A program made the position numbers and the translations under genes. Of a stretch of DNA of 64,000 nucleotides, positions 1-39,200 are shown one piece after another; positions within the stretch are counted from its first letter, which is position 1; every line of letters starts with the position of its first letter. The notes below the pieces were generated by a model that made no database searches, was not told where the DNA came from, and was given only the letters and a program-made list of their open reading frames with translations. Location: positions 8,496,232 to 8,560,231 of the forward strand of contig NC_031501.1 in assembly GCF_000237925.1 (NCBI RefSeq), read 5' to 3'. The stretch comes from Schistosoma mansoni (Eukaryota > Platyhelminthes > Trematoda > Strigeidida > Schistosomatidae).

Positions 1-329
1 CCTTTGTGGATAGTGTCATACTAAGATAAAATGACTACCCTTTTTTTACCTGGTTCCCAATGATTTTTGTAATTGGGATCAACTCACAATGTAAAACTAT
101 AAAATTCAACAATCTCCATAACCCTCTACACTTAAAATTCATTTCATGCTTTCTAGTGACTAATTTCGAATGATAATTGCTATAGTCCAAGAGAGTTGTT
201 TTCATTGCATTTTAAACATGAAATTATTTTTCACCCAGTGACCGATTAGTGTTAATTTTTGTATTCATTGTTTTCTATGTTGTATTTTAATCTATTATTA
301 TTCTGCTTTATATACATTTTACGAAGTAG
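1..329 (+). other. Lon intron 5' of the first visible exon
   Basis: AT-rich, no coding or repeat signal recognised. It ends at the uncertain acceptor near 325-329. Confidence 0.6.
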
Positions 330-27841
<27,512 letters not shown>

Positions 27842-27917
27842 GTAAGTCATGTACTTCCTCATGATACGATAATTTTTGAAATTTTATTTGAAACTGTATA
27901 CATGAAAGTATTGATTC

Positions 27918-28270
27918 GGCCCTCAAATACCCTGGTACCGCCGAGGGTGGGTAGAGTCATTTCTCCCTCTCCAAGTGCTCTCACATGGTCACGCGTATAC
28001 AGCCGCTCCAATGGGAGTTGGTAGGTGGACCCTCTATGTTCACCTAGGGGAGTTGGAAAACCCTCATTCTAAACCAATTGTGCACATTGGCTTTAGGATC
28101 ATGAGGGAACAAATGGTGTATGAACCTATTGTCGATCACCGGCTACCACGGTATCGCATCTTTTAACGTCGCTACACTGCCTTGTGGATTAGACCTCTAG
28201 ATCAAAGGCCCGGGTAGTGGCCCCATGGGAAAACTATCTGATTCTGTTTGAGCACTCAGGAAGTATTTCA
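27918..28270 (+). mobile_element. S4 retroposon, diverged, internal loss and no tail
   Basis: Begins CCTCAAATACCCTGG and includes CTAGGGGAGTTGGAAAACCC and ATCACCGGCTACCA. It starts about 75 bp after the donor of Lon visible exon 13. Confidence 0.75.
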
Positions 28271-29311
28271 GAGGATGATGACCTTTCGAGTATTGGCCAA
28301 ATGGCTGACTTCATGCAAACGATCAAGATGTTGTTCTCTTTTTATCTAGTTGCAAAATCTGAGATGTTATCATTAAGCTATATTGGTCACGACTGACTTG
28401 CTGTAAAAGTGGAATGTTTAGATTGATTGATTGATCACTGAATAGTGACTATTGTCACGGTTGTTTAATGCTGATCGAACTCTGTCCGTCGCATTTTCTA
28501 ACGGTAGTTAGGTAGTGATAACCTACAGCCCGAAATAGATATGCATTAGTCTTCCAACCTGTCAAACTACATCGAGATTAAATTATGGAAACTCATAGCA
28601 AAATAATTGCAACAATTATAGTATCTAGGATAGTAAGAAAAACTAAACACTTGAAAATAAGTTTCAAAAAATGGGTGTCTGATAAAGGAAGATAAAAATT
28701 GAGTGCACTGTGCACCACCGTAACCAATTCTAAACCATATCACTCATCATTTACAACCATTAGTCACAGTTTTATGCCTTTATGAAATGCCTTGAAAGGT
28801 TCCGATATATATATCTCACTTATCGTACTTCATCTCTACAGGAGTACTTCATGAACAAATGAAATTTACATAATCTGGTTAAGTTTGTTTAGTCATTAGA
28901 CTTCTTTTTTTTCATCGACAAGTGTCAGTTTAGTAGCTCACAACGAAAGTTGAGTCACTTCAACAACTCGGAACATTTTTTGGTGCATTTGTAATAACCA
29001 CATTCTCTATAGCATATGTCGGTTACCATATTTCGTTGTGACATCATTTGCACAGATTTGAATCTTAATAGCGATATCTCACTTGTTAAAACATCCAACT
29101 TTCAATAAATAGGTCGTAAGTCCGAACCCCATTCCATCTAATTCATTAAAGACGACCGCGTGAAATAACTAAACTTCACACATTATTAGTATTGTAGTGA
29201 ACAAGAACACGGTTGGGGACAATCGAATGTACTTGATACGGAAACTACAGACACTAAAATCTAGCAACCATACCGTAAATACACTTAATATTGTTTTTCT
29301 CAATCTTCCCA
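28271..29311. other. Region after the last recognised Lon exon
   Basis: A weak S3-like piece near 28400-28520 and a short piece of the unnamed 260-bp repeat near 29160-29220. I searched by eye for the conserved Lon C-terminus and did not find it. Confidence 0.5.
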
Positions 29312-29473
29312 TTGATGTTTTAGGACTGCAACTGGTCAGTCTCTGATTGGCATATGTGCATACTGTGCGTATTGCCTCGATATAGCCTAAATTCACAAGC
29401 ATGGTAAGCAAAGATGGATAGTGGCTAGCAGTGCAATCCAGGATACGCGTTTCGTCCTATTTGGAGCTCGTCA
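29312..29473 (-). mobile_element. S1 SINE cut by the assembly gap
   Basis: Antisense S1 from the GGACTGCAACTGGTCAGTC unit into the ribozyme (CCAGGATACGCGTTTCGTCC), ending at the first N. The repeat probably caused the assembly break. Confidence 0.8.
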
Positions 29474-29673
29474 NNNNNNNNNNNNNNNNNNNNNNNNNNN
29501 NNNNNNNNNNNNNNNNNNNNNNNNNNNNNNNNNNNNNNNNNNNNNNNNNNNNNNNNNNNNNNNNNNNNNNNNNNNNNNNNNNNNNNNNNNNNNNNNNNNN
29601 NNNNNNNNNNNNNNNNNNNNNNNNNNNNNNNNNNNNNNNNNNNNNNNNNNNNNNNNNNNNNNNNNNNNNNNNN
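29474..29673. other. Assembly gap (200 N)
   Basis: Exactly 200 N, probably a placeholder length. Bordered by an S1 SINE on the left and a (TA)n run on the right. The missing C-terminal Lon exon could lie here. Confidence 0.97.

Positions 29674-29702
<29 letters not shown>
29674..29702. repeat. (TA)n microsatellite at the gap edge
   Basis: About 14 TA units directly after the gap. Confidence 0.9.
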
Positions 29703-29704
<2 letters not shown>

Positions 29705-29784
29705 CGGTGTTGTTTGTTTAAATTAGTTGGTTAGTAGTTCATTAATCCTCCTTCTGAGACTTCTTGAGAAAAGAAATGAGTTAA

Positions 29785-29917
29785 GATGGTGGTTGGAGGT
29801 GGTCAACAGGAAACCCTGGACCCGAGTTTCGTGCTACTTGGCACTCGTCAGCAAGGTTTACCTGTAATCTTGAGGGAACTGGTGCTCCCTGACGGATTCG
29901 ATCCCGTGTTACTCAGC
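29785..29917 (-). mobile_element. S3 element fragment
   Basis: Antisense S3 ribozyme region and adjoining sequence, joined at about 29918 to an antisense S1 tRNA-like segment. Confidence 0.75.
29813..29857 (-). ncRNA. Hammerhead ribozyme (S3 type)
   Basis: On the - strand: stem I CCTTG/CAGGG, CTGACGA, stem II GTGC/GCAC (4 of 4), GAAA, palindrome-like stem III and GTC. All core positions are present (position 7 of the core may be any base). Confidence 0.75.
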
Positions 29918-30075
29918 TTCTGGGATTCGAACCCAGTACCTTTCGCTTCAAACGCCATCGCATTATCCACTCAGCTACTGAGTCCTGATAGTCACTTGCT
30001 TGTGCAAGTGGCGTCTCAAATAGGACAAAAGGCTCGTCCTGGATTGCACTGCTACCCACTATCTATCTTTGCTTA
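29918..30075. mobile_element. S1 SINE, rearranged
   Basis: Antisense tRNA-like segment (GGGATTCGAACCCAGTACC, ATCCACTCAGCTACTGAGTC), then a sense half-ribozyme and 3' end (TCTCAAATAGGACAAAAGG to ATCTTTGCTTA). The ribozyme core is incomplete. Confidence 0.7.
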
Positions 30076-31219
30076 GAACATGGTCGCAGTTTACATTGTT
30101 ATATTTCGTATGTAAGTAGAGACTTCGATTCAATTATATACTATATGTTTTGCAGACGAACACATGATTCTACACTTCTCTATGACATTTGTAAGCTTTG
30201 TAATAACTCAAAAGCGTTTGAAGCTATAGTGAATACAATACTATGGGACGTGGTACCGCCGCAAGTATGCGTTACATGTTTTTATAGAACGCACATGTCA
30301 AAAACATAGACTCTACAGTACACAAGTGTGCGTTACATACATATATAGAATGCATAGACTGAGGTCAATACACTCTACAGTACACACATAGGTATAGATG
30401 TGCTTTACCTCAGGCCGTAGCCCAACGATTTAACAACACTGAATGAATGAATTGGCTTGAAAATCATCATATGACTATATGCTCTCATTACACTTATAAT
30501 ACAAGCAAGTTTTGTGTCGACCCCTGTGCACTGGTTGCGGTACAGATTATATTCTTCTCTCTGGACCGCCTCTAACATATCTAATGGGCTTTCCTAGAGT
30601 TAATTCGGTTAGGCACCAGAAGGTAAATTCTTTTTTTCCAGTTTAAGTATTCATTCTTGATTTGGATGTATGTGCTACTCAATACTGCAAACCAATATTT
30701 TGCACGTTCAGTTTTGAACGTTTTAGATTTCTTAAACAAATATTATTCAGTACATGTTTAACTATCACTTATCACAATATGCAGTCCTGTTTGACGTTTC
30801 AGTAGATTGGAGAGAAATAAGCACATATTATGAACATAGCCCACCAGGTCGTCTAATTTGTGTTGGTAGCGCGGACTAGTTAAACGAAATTCGAGCAATA
30901 ACTGAAAAGCACAGCAGGATAGACGCACTCGTTTTCTATGTTCTAAATCTTAGGTTATATGTCACTTCCAACCTTTCATTCTTCAATGTTATTTCTTTCT
31001 TCTGAACTGATGTTTAGGTTTTCATTACAGATTCCACATTTTATTCTCGTGTAGTAATTTGAACCAGTATAAATTCATGACAGATCTTACGTTAATGATA
31101 ACTGATTAGACTTTTGAATCATTCTCATCTCACCTATTGAAACCTTTTTTTCAATGGTATAGGGGATTGTAGAGAATGCTTAATTTCATAGTCTTACAAC
31201 ACCAACCGACTATATTCAC
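30076..31219. other. Intergenic or Lon 3' region
   Basis: Two imperfect direct copies of a GTGCGTTACAT stretch near 30267 and 30327. No coding signal recognised. Confidence 0.45.
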
Positions 31220-31510
31220 TTAGTATTGTCTGATTGAATCTTTACATTGATGTTTAGGACTGCAATTGATCAGTCTCTCTCTCAATGGCATATGTGCATA
31301 CTGTACGTATTACCTCGTTATAGCCTTAATTCACAAACAGTAGCTAAGTGGATAACGCGATAGCGTTTGAAGCGAACAGTACTGGATCTGAGTTCCAGAG
31401 TGAACATCAAAACGAGTCTGGGATACAAGTACATCCAGCTGACGAGTCCCAAATAGGACGGTACGCGCGTCCTGGATTCAACTGCTAGCCACTATCCATC
31501 TTTGCTTACC
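31220..31510 (+). mobile_element. S1 SINE, nearly full
   Basis: Flank unit in antisense (31220-31335), then sense tRNA-like segment, ribozyme region (31436-31480) and 3' end. The ribozyme has GGTA instead of GAAA, so it is predicted inactive. Confidence 0.8.
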
Positions 31511-31815
31511 AACCGACTATAGTCAGAAAACCAGAAATTTATGATTAACAGAGTCCACTCATGGTGAACATAAGCAAATATCATCAATGCTAATGAACTG
31601 TTGTAAATCAAATCAAGACACCAACTTGTTAGTCTAGCAGTTACATACTAACCACGAAGAGTGATAGTTCTGATTTCAATTCACCATAGGATGATGCACA
31701 TTCACTGTTGAGGAGGCCCATACTAGGACGAAACATTTGTTCACTGATTATCTAACAAATTCTAATTCAAAATATAAATAAAATTCATGACATATTACAA
31801 GGAAATAAGAGATAT

Positions 31816-32047
31816 TTTGACGGAGTTTTGTTCTCTGAGCTGGATGGTTTAGTCGTGGAGCTTTCATCGTCCTTCTCATCAACATCATGAGCACAAACTT
31901 TAGGTAGAAGTGAAGGGATTGAATTTCAAAGCGGTTGAATTCAAACACTTCACTTCTACTCAAAGTCTGTGTTGATGATGTCGTTCAGAAGGACGATGAA
32001 AGCTCCACGACCAAACCATCCAACTCAAAGAACAAAACTCCATTAAA
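31816..32047. repeat. P palindromic element, ~110-bp arms
   Basis: Arms 31816-31928 and about 31936-32047 are inverted copies with moderate divergence and almost no spacer. Contains GTTCTCTGAGCTGGATGG and its complement. Confidence 0.8.
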
Positions 32048-32693
32048 ATCATCCATTTGACCTACAAATTTTCTCCACCATCTCAAAATAAAAGATATGC
32101 ACTCCTTCAAAAGCATTTATTAAATTGCATGCTTTAAAGAGTAATAATATAGAAATAATAAATAGTATCATTGTTCTTTTCCCCCAAATAAACAAAAGTT
32201 CTATCAAATCTATATATATATATATGTATATGTATGTATACCACATTCCAAGATCTTTCTTTCAATGAATCAGATAGATACCCATTATGGTTTACTTCTT
32301 ACTGAATATAACTACTATGTTACACTCACACACAAACAATCTTTCATAGATTAAGCTTTATGACCATTGTCATCCTGAAGGTAAGCAGAAATAATCTTGT
32401 GTTTATTCCACGATAAATAACCCAAATTACTTTTGGTTGGTTTCAAAATTCAATGGTAAACACACAATCTGTAAATAAATAAATAGATAAATAAATAAAG
32501 AATGTATTCCCGTGAAGGTCATTTGTTCATTGTGTATGATTACGCTTGTGTACCCCGTCGTGGAGGAGGTCGAGCATAGGTCGTACACACCAGTATGATT
32601 AGAAAGTGTAAATAAATAAACAAACATAAGTGTAGAATTAGATTAAAGGCTAAAAGAATTTTATGTTTTTCTCAGAAAAGTTTTTGTTGAAAA

Positions 32694-32699
32694 TTTATT
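32694..32699 (-). promoter_or_regulatory. Candidate poly(A) signal of the calponin-like gene
   Basis: AATAAA on the - strand about 230 nt after the stop codon. The hexamer is common by chance in AT-rich DNA, so this is only a candidate; transcript ends would decide. Confidence 0.4.
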
Positions 32700-32928
32700 C
32701 TTTGTTGCCTTGGCAACTAGAAAAAACTTATGATTGTTCGAATAATTATACCAGAAAAGAGAAAAAAGAAGAAATTTCTCCAATATTGGCTTTTAAAAAT
32801 AAATAATTATGTGCATTTTGTTTTGACAGGGAAGAAGGGGGCTGTGTGTGTGTGTATGTGTCAATTAGGTTCCAGAAAAGAAATTTAATCAATATTTGTA
32901 AACACAATACATCATTCCTCTCCTTTTT

Positions 32929-33213
32929 TTAATGTGAATCATTAATATGTCGATGTGCACCAAATGACATACCAGCTTGTGATGCAACTTGATTTTGTGG
33001 TAAACCCATTTGTAATCCAATAACCGATGCACCATCAGCTGATAAATTATCACAACGTATATCAGCAATATGACGTTGTCCACCCATACGCATACCTTTT
33101 TGACTAGCTAATTTATTTGTACCATATTGTAAACTTATAATATTTTGTCCTTCTTTTGATATATCATCACATCGTATATCAGCTATATGACGACTACTAC
33201 CAATTCGCATACC
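32929..33213 (-). CDS. Calponin-like visible exon 7: repeats 3-5 and stop
   Basis: Begins [17 protein letters not shown] (end of repeat 3), holds repeat 4 ([20 protein letters not shown]) and a divergent repeat 5 ([20 protein letters not shown]), then ends HINDSH and TAA at 32929-32931. Acceptor tatag, start 33213. Confidence 0.95.
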   Translation of the reverse strand, partial: GMRIGSSRHIADIRCDDISKEGQNIISLQYGTNKLASQKGMRMGGQRHIADIRCDNLSADGASVIGLQMGLPQNQVASQAGMSFGAHRHINDSH

Positions 33214-36200
33214 CTATATTCATAAGAGATAAAAGAGAATAGCAACACATTTATTGCATAATCAAAAACATTTTTTTAGATATTTTAATGAATGAAGGTA
33301 GTCAACTACCTTCAACAATCTGTATTACATCTTAGAATAGTGTACGCGATGTTGAATCGCTTAGACTAATGGTCACATTATCATTTGATCGATAGAATTC
33401 GATCTGCTTTAAGAAGGATCTGACATTTATAACATTGGTCACTATCCAATGATGCCATGATCATATCTATGAATTAAACCAAGTGCAGCTAATTATTCTA
33501 TTGATAATGCATTAAATAATATTAGTGATTAGATAGAATAGTCAGTAATGGCATCGAAGAATCGCATTACTTCGTCCTAATTAAGACTCGTCAGCTGTTT
33601 GTACTTGTGTTTTTTAGTTGATGTTTACTACAGGATTTGAGTCCTAGATTGCTGTTTAGCAGTTCTGAAGTGACACTACGATTGATCACAAAAATTTATT
33701 TCAACCATAAAACACTGTTTATAAATTTGAATTGTGCCTAGAAGTGGGATCCAGGATACATATCTTCTCCTATTTGTGATTCTTGAGTTAAATTTATCTC
33801 CAATCTAGTGCTGATTACCACACTAAGAAGAGGGTCTAATAGGAACATCCTCCTGATAAGATAGGCTTTCTAGATTAAATTCCTTAACCATAATATAAAT
33901 ATACAATAACTTAACTATTCCATAACTATAAATAAAGGATAGATAGACCCAATTCATTCACAACGCACATATCTCAACCAACATTCATCAAGAATCATTC
34001 TTAGGTATCAGCAACGAAATTAACTTTTATTATCAAAAGGGGTTTTGTGGAGATTTCAGTATTTTTCATAGTTGAAATCATGAGTCAATTGAAGCTAGAC
34101 CACCATGGAAAACCTGGAAGCACTGGACGGTGAAGCACTGGTGAATGGTTGCTCAAACTTCATGGATTGGTTGAAGTTAGACAATAACACTGTTGGATGC
34201 CGACCGGCTCAGTGGTCTATCGGTTAAGTGCTCTGGCGCGAGATCGATAGGTCCTGGGTTCGAATCCCGCGAGGCGAGTTCGTGGATGCGCACTGCTGAG
34301 GAGTCTCGCAATAGGGCGAAACGGCCGTGCAGTGCTTCCAGGTTTTCCATGGTGGTCTAGCTTCAATTGACTCATGATTTTAACTATGAAAAAAACTTTT
34401 ATTAATTACTGGATAATCAAATCTGATCAGTCAAATGATATGTGAATTTTTTATTCACTAACTTAGATTTAAATGAATCACAATCGATTCGACTAACGAA
34501 AAATATGTATAGTTAGCCATTCACCACATGATCATATATCATCCACACTACTCCAAACAGCAGCCGCTACTTTGATGTAGTCATTCGTGCTTAGATGTCA
34601 TAATTGCCTTTAGATCCTAACTATCATGTCAACTAGGTTGGCTGATAGACAGTAAGACATAAAGCAGCAATTTAAGGTTGGACGGAGGAGTCTATTGATA
34701 ACTATACTGGATTATGATGGCAGTAAGATGTTTCCTACAGATAACCAATATGATGGTATCACCTCCTCATAACAGATGGAGGAGTTAGAAATGATTGACC
34801 CTAAAGTAAGAATATCTCGTTTTACCTCTCTTATTTCTATCACCGTTAAAAATACTTTTATACTATGGAGCTAACACTTTAAAAAGTACTCTCGAGAGGA
34901 TCGTGTGTTACCTGCAACAAGGTGTTGTCCTTTCCTCACTCTCTCAACTCCCCTAGGTCTCTAAAGCTACTTATAAACCAGCTTCCTTCTCGCATACCTC
35001 AGAAAGAATTAACCTTTGATCATGTGGGGAAAATGGAAGTAATAAGTGATTACCCACTACTGATAGTATTAGAGACCACTTTTATTGATTCAAATGATCC
35101 AAATTACTAGAGTTCAGAATATGTTAAATCACTACTATTATTGGTTTATCCAAATCTACATCGGTAATAACCAATATAAACTGTTTACATTTCTAGTGGA
35201 AAGTTGTGGCTTGTAAGATCAAATAATATAAAAATGATATAGTTCCCCCCCCCCATCGAAGACGTTAGATTATGATAACGATACTTACTTACTTACCTGT
35301 TACTCCTCATGGAGGAGCATAGGCCGCCCACCAGCATTCTCCATAAAACTCGTGGATGCGCACTGCTGAGAAGTCCCACAATAGGACGAAACAGCCGTGC
35401 AGTGCCTCCAGGTTTCCCATGGTGGTCTAGTTTCAATTGACCCATGATTTCAACTATAAAATTATGCAATTAGCTTTACTGATATTATATCCGAATGAAG
35501 AATGAATGAATGGTAACTGCTAAGATCTATTTATAGACTGTTCTTATTGTATAACTTAAGTAACTAGATTACATACATTTATATTTCTTCTATAATAAGC
35601 TTTTGTTTGACCTATTGACTAGTATCATACGATTTACTATGCTTAACTTATTCTAAATTTATTAGTTACAGTATTTCACACATTCAAAGCCACATTTTTT
35701 GGCTTGATCTTGTATCATTGTTTTGTTCTGTTCTATGGTATGTGGTCTGATTTGTCTATAATATAAACTAAGTATATCTGAAATACATGATTCATATAAT
35801 GGAGGCTGATATTGACGTTCTGGTCTGAAACGACTGGGTTAGGCGAAAAGCTACTATCTTGGAGGTTCAATAAGAACTCAAAGTGACTCTAGACTGTTCG
35901 TACTGGTTTATGCATCATTGATCTGATCAATACGTCAGTGTTCTAATTGAAGATTCTGTCAAGAGATATATTCTCAAGATTAAAGGACATAACATCATAC
36001 AGAAAGTCAATCAATGATTCTTATAATGAGATAAACAGAGTCAAAAGACATAGCAATTGATGTAAGCAGAAACATACTCTCTAATCTTAAATATCCATCT
36101 ACTGGATACCAGTTTATGAAAGAAATTCACTACTTCTGGGTTTCCTTACAAAATTCAAGATGTAATGAAACATAATTTGTAATTAATGTAGAACTGTTAT

Positions 36201-39200
36201 ATCTAAAGCTTTAGATTCTTGCTTTGCCGCGTACTACTAGACTACTTGAACGATCGAACCCGTAACGTCGCAAGAGAGAAGACAGAAAACTAGTAAGTAG
36301 AAAAGTTATTCCCAAAACAGTGTCAAATATAGGACGAAAATCCCATGTATTTATAGTTTTTGGCTGAAAGTAAATCATCATTTCGGACAGCCGACAGGCA
36401 CATAGGTGGTCCTTCTTATTCATCCAATAAGGAAGCTACATGTCGACATTCTAGAATGTTCCTCTAGCGATGATTGGATGGAATGTCTTCGGCTTTTTCT
36501 GGGATTCTTGAGGCTTCCTTAAGTTTGCCAACGAGCCATCCCTACAAGAACTTTGTAAAATTTATCTTTAATCAGTTCTCAAGTCACTTAAGATTGGTAA
36601 CCATATGATTACTGTGTGAATTATATAGTTTCTCTAAGTTGACTCTAGATTGTTCTCTCTTGAATTCAGCTTTCTTTTTTGTATGAAGAAAGTATGAGCT
36701 GATAACGTCGTCTAGAAAGACAATGAACATACCATGACTAAATCATCCAACTCAGCGAATACAACACCTACATTTAGAGGGAACTAGACTCTGACTCTAA
36801 GAAATACAGATGTATAACGGTTTTTTTGAAGAAGATTACTTTGGTACACATGAATAAGTTTCTTTTCTTTACAAAGATTCAAACAAACAATACTAAATGA
36901 ATTTAAACTTCATCCCATCGCACAAGTAAATGGCTATCAGGACTTAGTGGTCGAGTGGATAACGCGATGGCGTTTGAAGCGAAAGATACTGGGTTCGAGT
37001 CCCAGAGTGAATATCAACTCTGAGATGCAGGTACATCCAGCTGACGAGTCCCAAATAGGACGAAATGGCGCGCATCCTGTATTCCACTGCTAGCCACTAT
37101 CCATATTTGCTAAACCGATTGTTGTTGTAAATAAAATGCTACTTCCTAATTAACAGTTGACAAGTAGTTGAAGGTCAGTCCAAATTCAAAGGCTAACCCA
37201 TTGTAATTGTTTACTCAACCATTGCTCTTAATCAACGTCAAAGTTACCATAAATAGAAGAATAGCATATCTATCTCACTTTATCAAGGTTGAAACAAGTA
37301 ATTAGTAAAAACTAAATATGAATTAATTAGTCGTGTATCTTCATATAACTTAGTTGTTATGTAAGATCAATAATTAATGAATCTATGCATAGTTACTATT
37401 TCAAATATTACAAACCAGTTGGACATTAACATAGTTGGATGCCGGTTCAGTGATCTAGAGGTTAAGCATTCGAACACGAGATCGAAGGCCCTAAGTTCGA
37501 GTCTCTTTGGTGTGGGATCGTGAATGCGCACTGCTAGGGAGTCCCATACTAGAACGAAGCTTCCATCCAGTACTTCCAGGTTTTCCATAATGGTCTAGCT
37601 TTAATTCAGCTATTAAAAATTACTACAATATATCCACAAAAAAAACTCCATTCTAATAATTGTAAATAAATTACCTTTTGTGAAGCGAATTGATTTGTAC
37701 CCATTTGTAAATTGATTACAGATTTACCTTCTTGTGATAAATCATCACATTTTATATCGGCAATATGACGTTGATTACTAAAACTCATACCTTTTTGTGA
37801 TGCAAATTTATTTGTACCCATTTGTAAACTTATTACAGCAGCACCTAAAAAAGATTTTTTTTAGTTTTTTTCAGTGGAAGGAGGGGGAGGAGGGAGAGAA
37901 AATGAAAGGGGGTTACTTCAAGTTATTTCTCATGGATATTAGACATTTCTTACAATTTAATAGAAGGACAATGCAAATTAACTGACGTTAGAAATGTAAA
38001 TCAACTCAGAAGTCCGAAAGTTAAGTGCCTCCTATCTACACTTTAAGGGTCCTTTGGTGGGTGAGATCATGGATGTGCACTATTAAGAGATTCTATAGTA
38101 GGATGAAGCAAATGACAATCTTTCCTGGTTTTCAGTAATCGTCTAACTAAAGTCAGTCTCTGATATTAAACCAGAAAAATGTGATTTTAACTTCTATTAT
38201 GTATTTGTATCAGTTAGAAAATTATTGAAAACCATACCTTCAAATATCTTGGTACGGACGAAGGTAAGGACAGTCCACTCTCCCCCTTTCAATGCTCACA
38301 TATGGCCATATATTTATAGATTTTTCTAGAGAAGTCCTTCACCACGGGGTTATTTCTACAACAGTGAGAGTGCAGAAAGTGGACCGGTTTGGTGGATAGA
38401 GACAGCCCATCTAGGGGAGCTAAGAAACCATGATGTCAAACTCATAAAGTATACGGGTCCCAAGATACTGAAGGGATGAATAAAAAGCAAACCAATTCTG
38501 GCCACTTGCTACCGTAGGACTGACTCTTCTGACATTATTCCAGTGTCTTGTGGTTTAAACATCTGGGTCAATGACTCGACGAATGGTCTTCTTTAAAAAG
38601 ACAACCAGTCCTGTCTGAGTATACAAGCAGTATTACAGTCAACACACATGTAACATGATTAATCGTTAAACAGCTATTTCACTGTCATTTGAAGCTCCTC
38701 AAAAGTAATGTGACGAAAATCTAAACGAAACTGATCTCATAATTATCAAATGTAGTTGTGATCAAAATACTTTTAGTAAACTAACTAGTAATTCATTTTT
38801 CTAATTTCAGATGGATATTAACCATGACAATGAACCATCATTCACTGGATTACGGCTTAGTGACAAGCATATTGCAATACGGTATTTTCATAGTTTAAAG
38901 CGTGAGTCCATTGAAGCTAGACCACCAGGGAAACCTAGAAGCACTGGATGGTCGTTTCGTCTTATTGTGGGACTCCTCAGCAGTGCACATCCACGACCTC
39001 GCCTCGCGAGATTCGAACCCACAACATTGCATTGCATTAAGTACAAGAGACTATCTTATGTATAAACGTTATTCCATTTGCATTCCATTGATATTTTGTT
39101 TACGAACTGATTTGTATTTTACTCTAATAAACTCATTTTCTGTTCTATACGTGATGTTTTGATAGTTGGTCAGACAACTGAGTTGAGTGTATCACATGAT

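Noticed and set aside
27842-28024. Continuation of the Lon frame past 27841
   Set aside because: The peptide after the donor does not match the conserved Lon C-terminus, and an S4 repeat begins within it; it is intron.
29421-29726. Open frames spanning the N run
   Set aside because: They exist only because N was read as coding.
31436-31480. Hammerhead in the S1 copy at 31220-31510
   Set aside because: GAAA reads GGTA, which breaks an essential core position; kept only as an SINE landmark.
32520-32600. Possible Lon last exon or calponin UTR element near the GGAGGAGGTCGAGC stretch
   Set aside because: No match to Lon in any frame; it lies just past the candidate poly(A) signal and has no clear identity.
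34275-34335. Hammerhead in the S2 copy at 34030-34390
   Set aside because: The cleavage triplet ends in G (GTG), which hammerheads do not cut.
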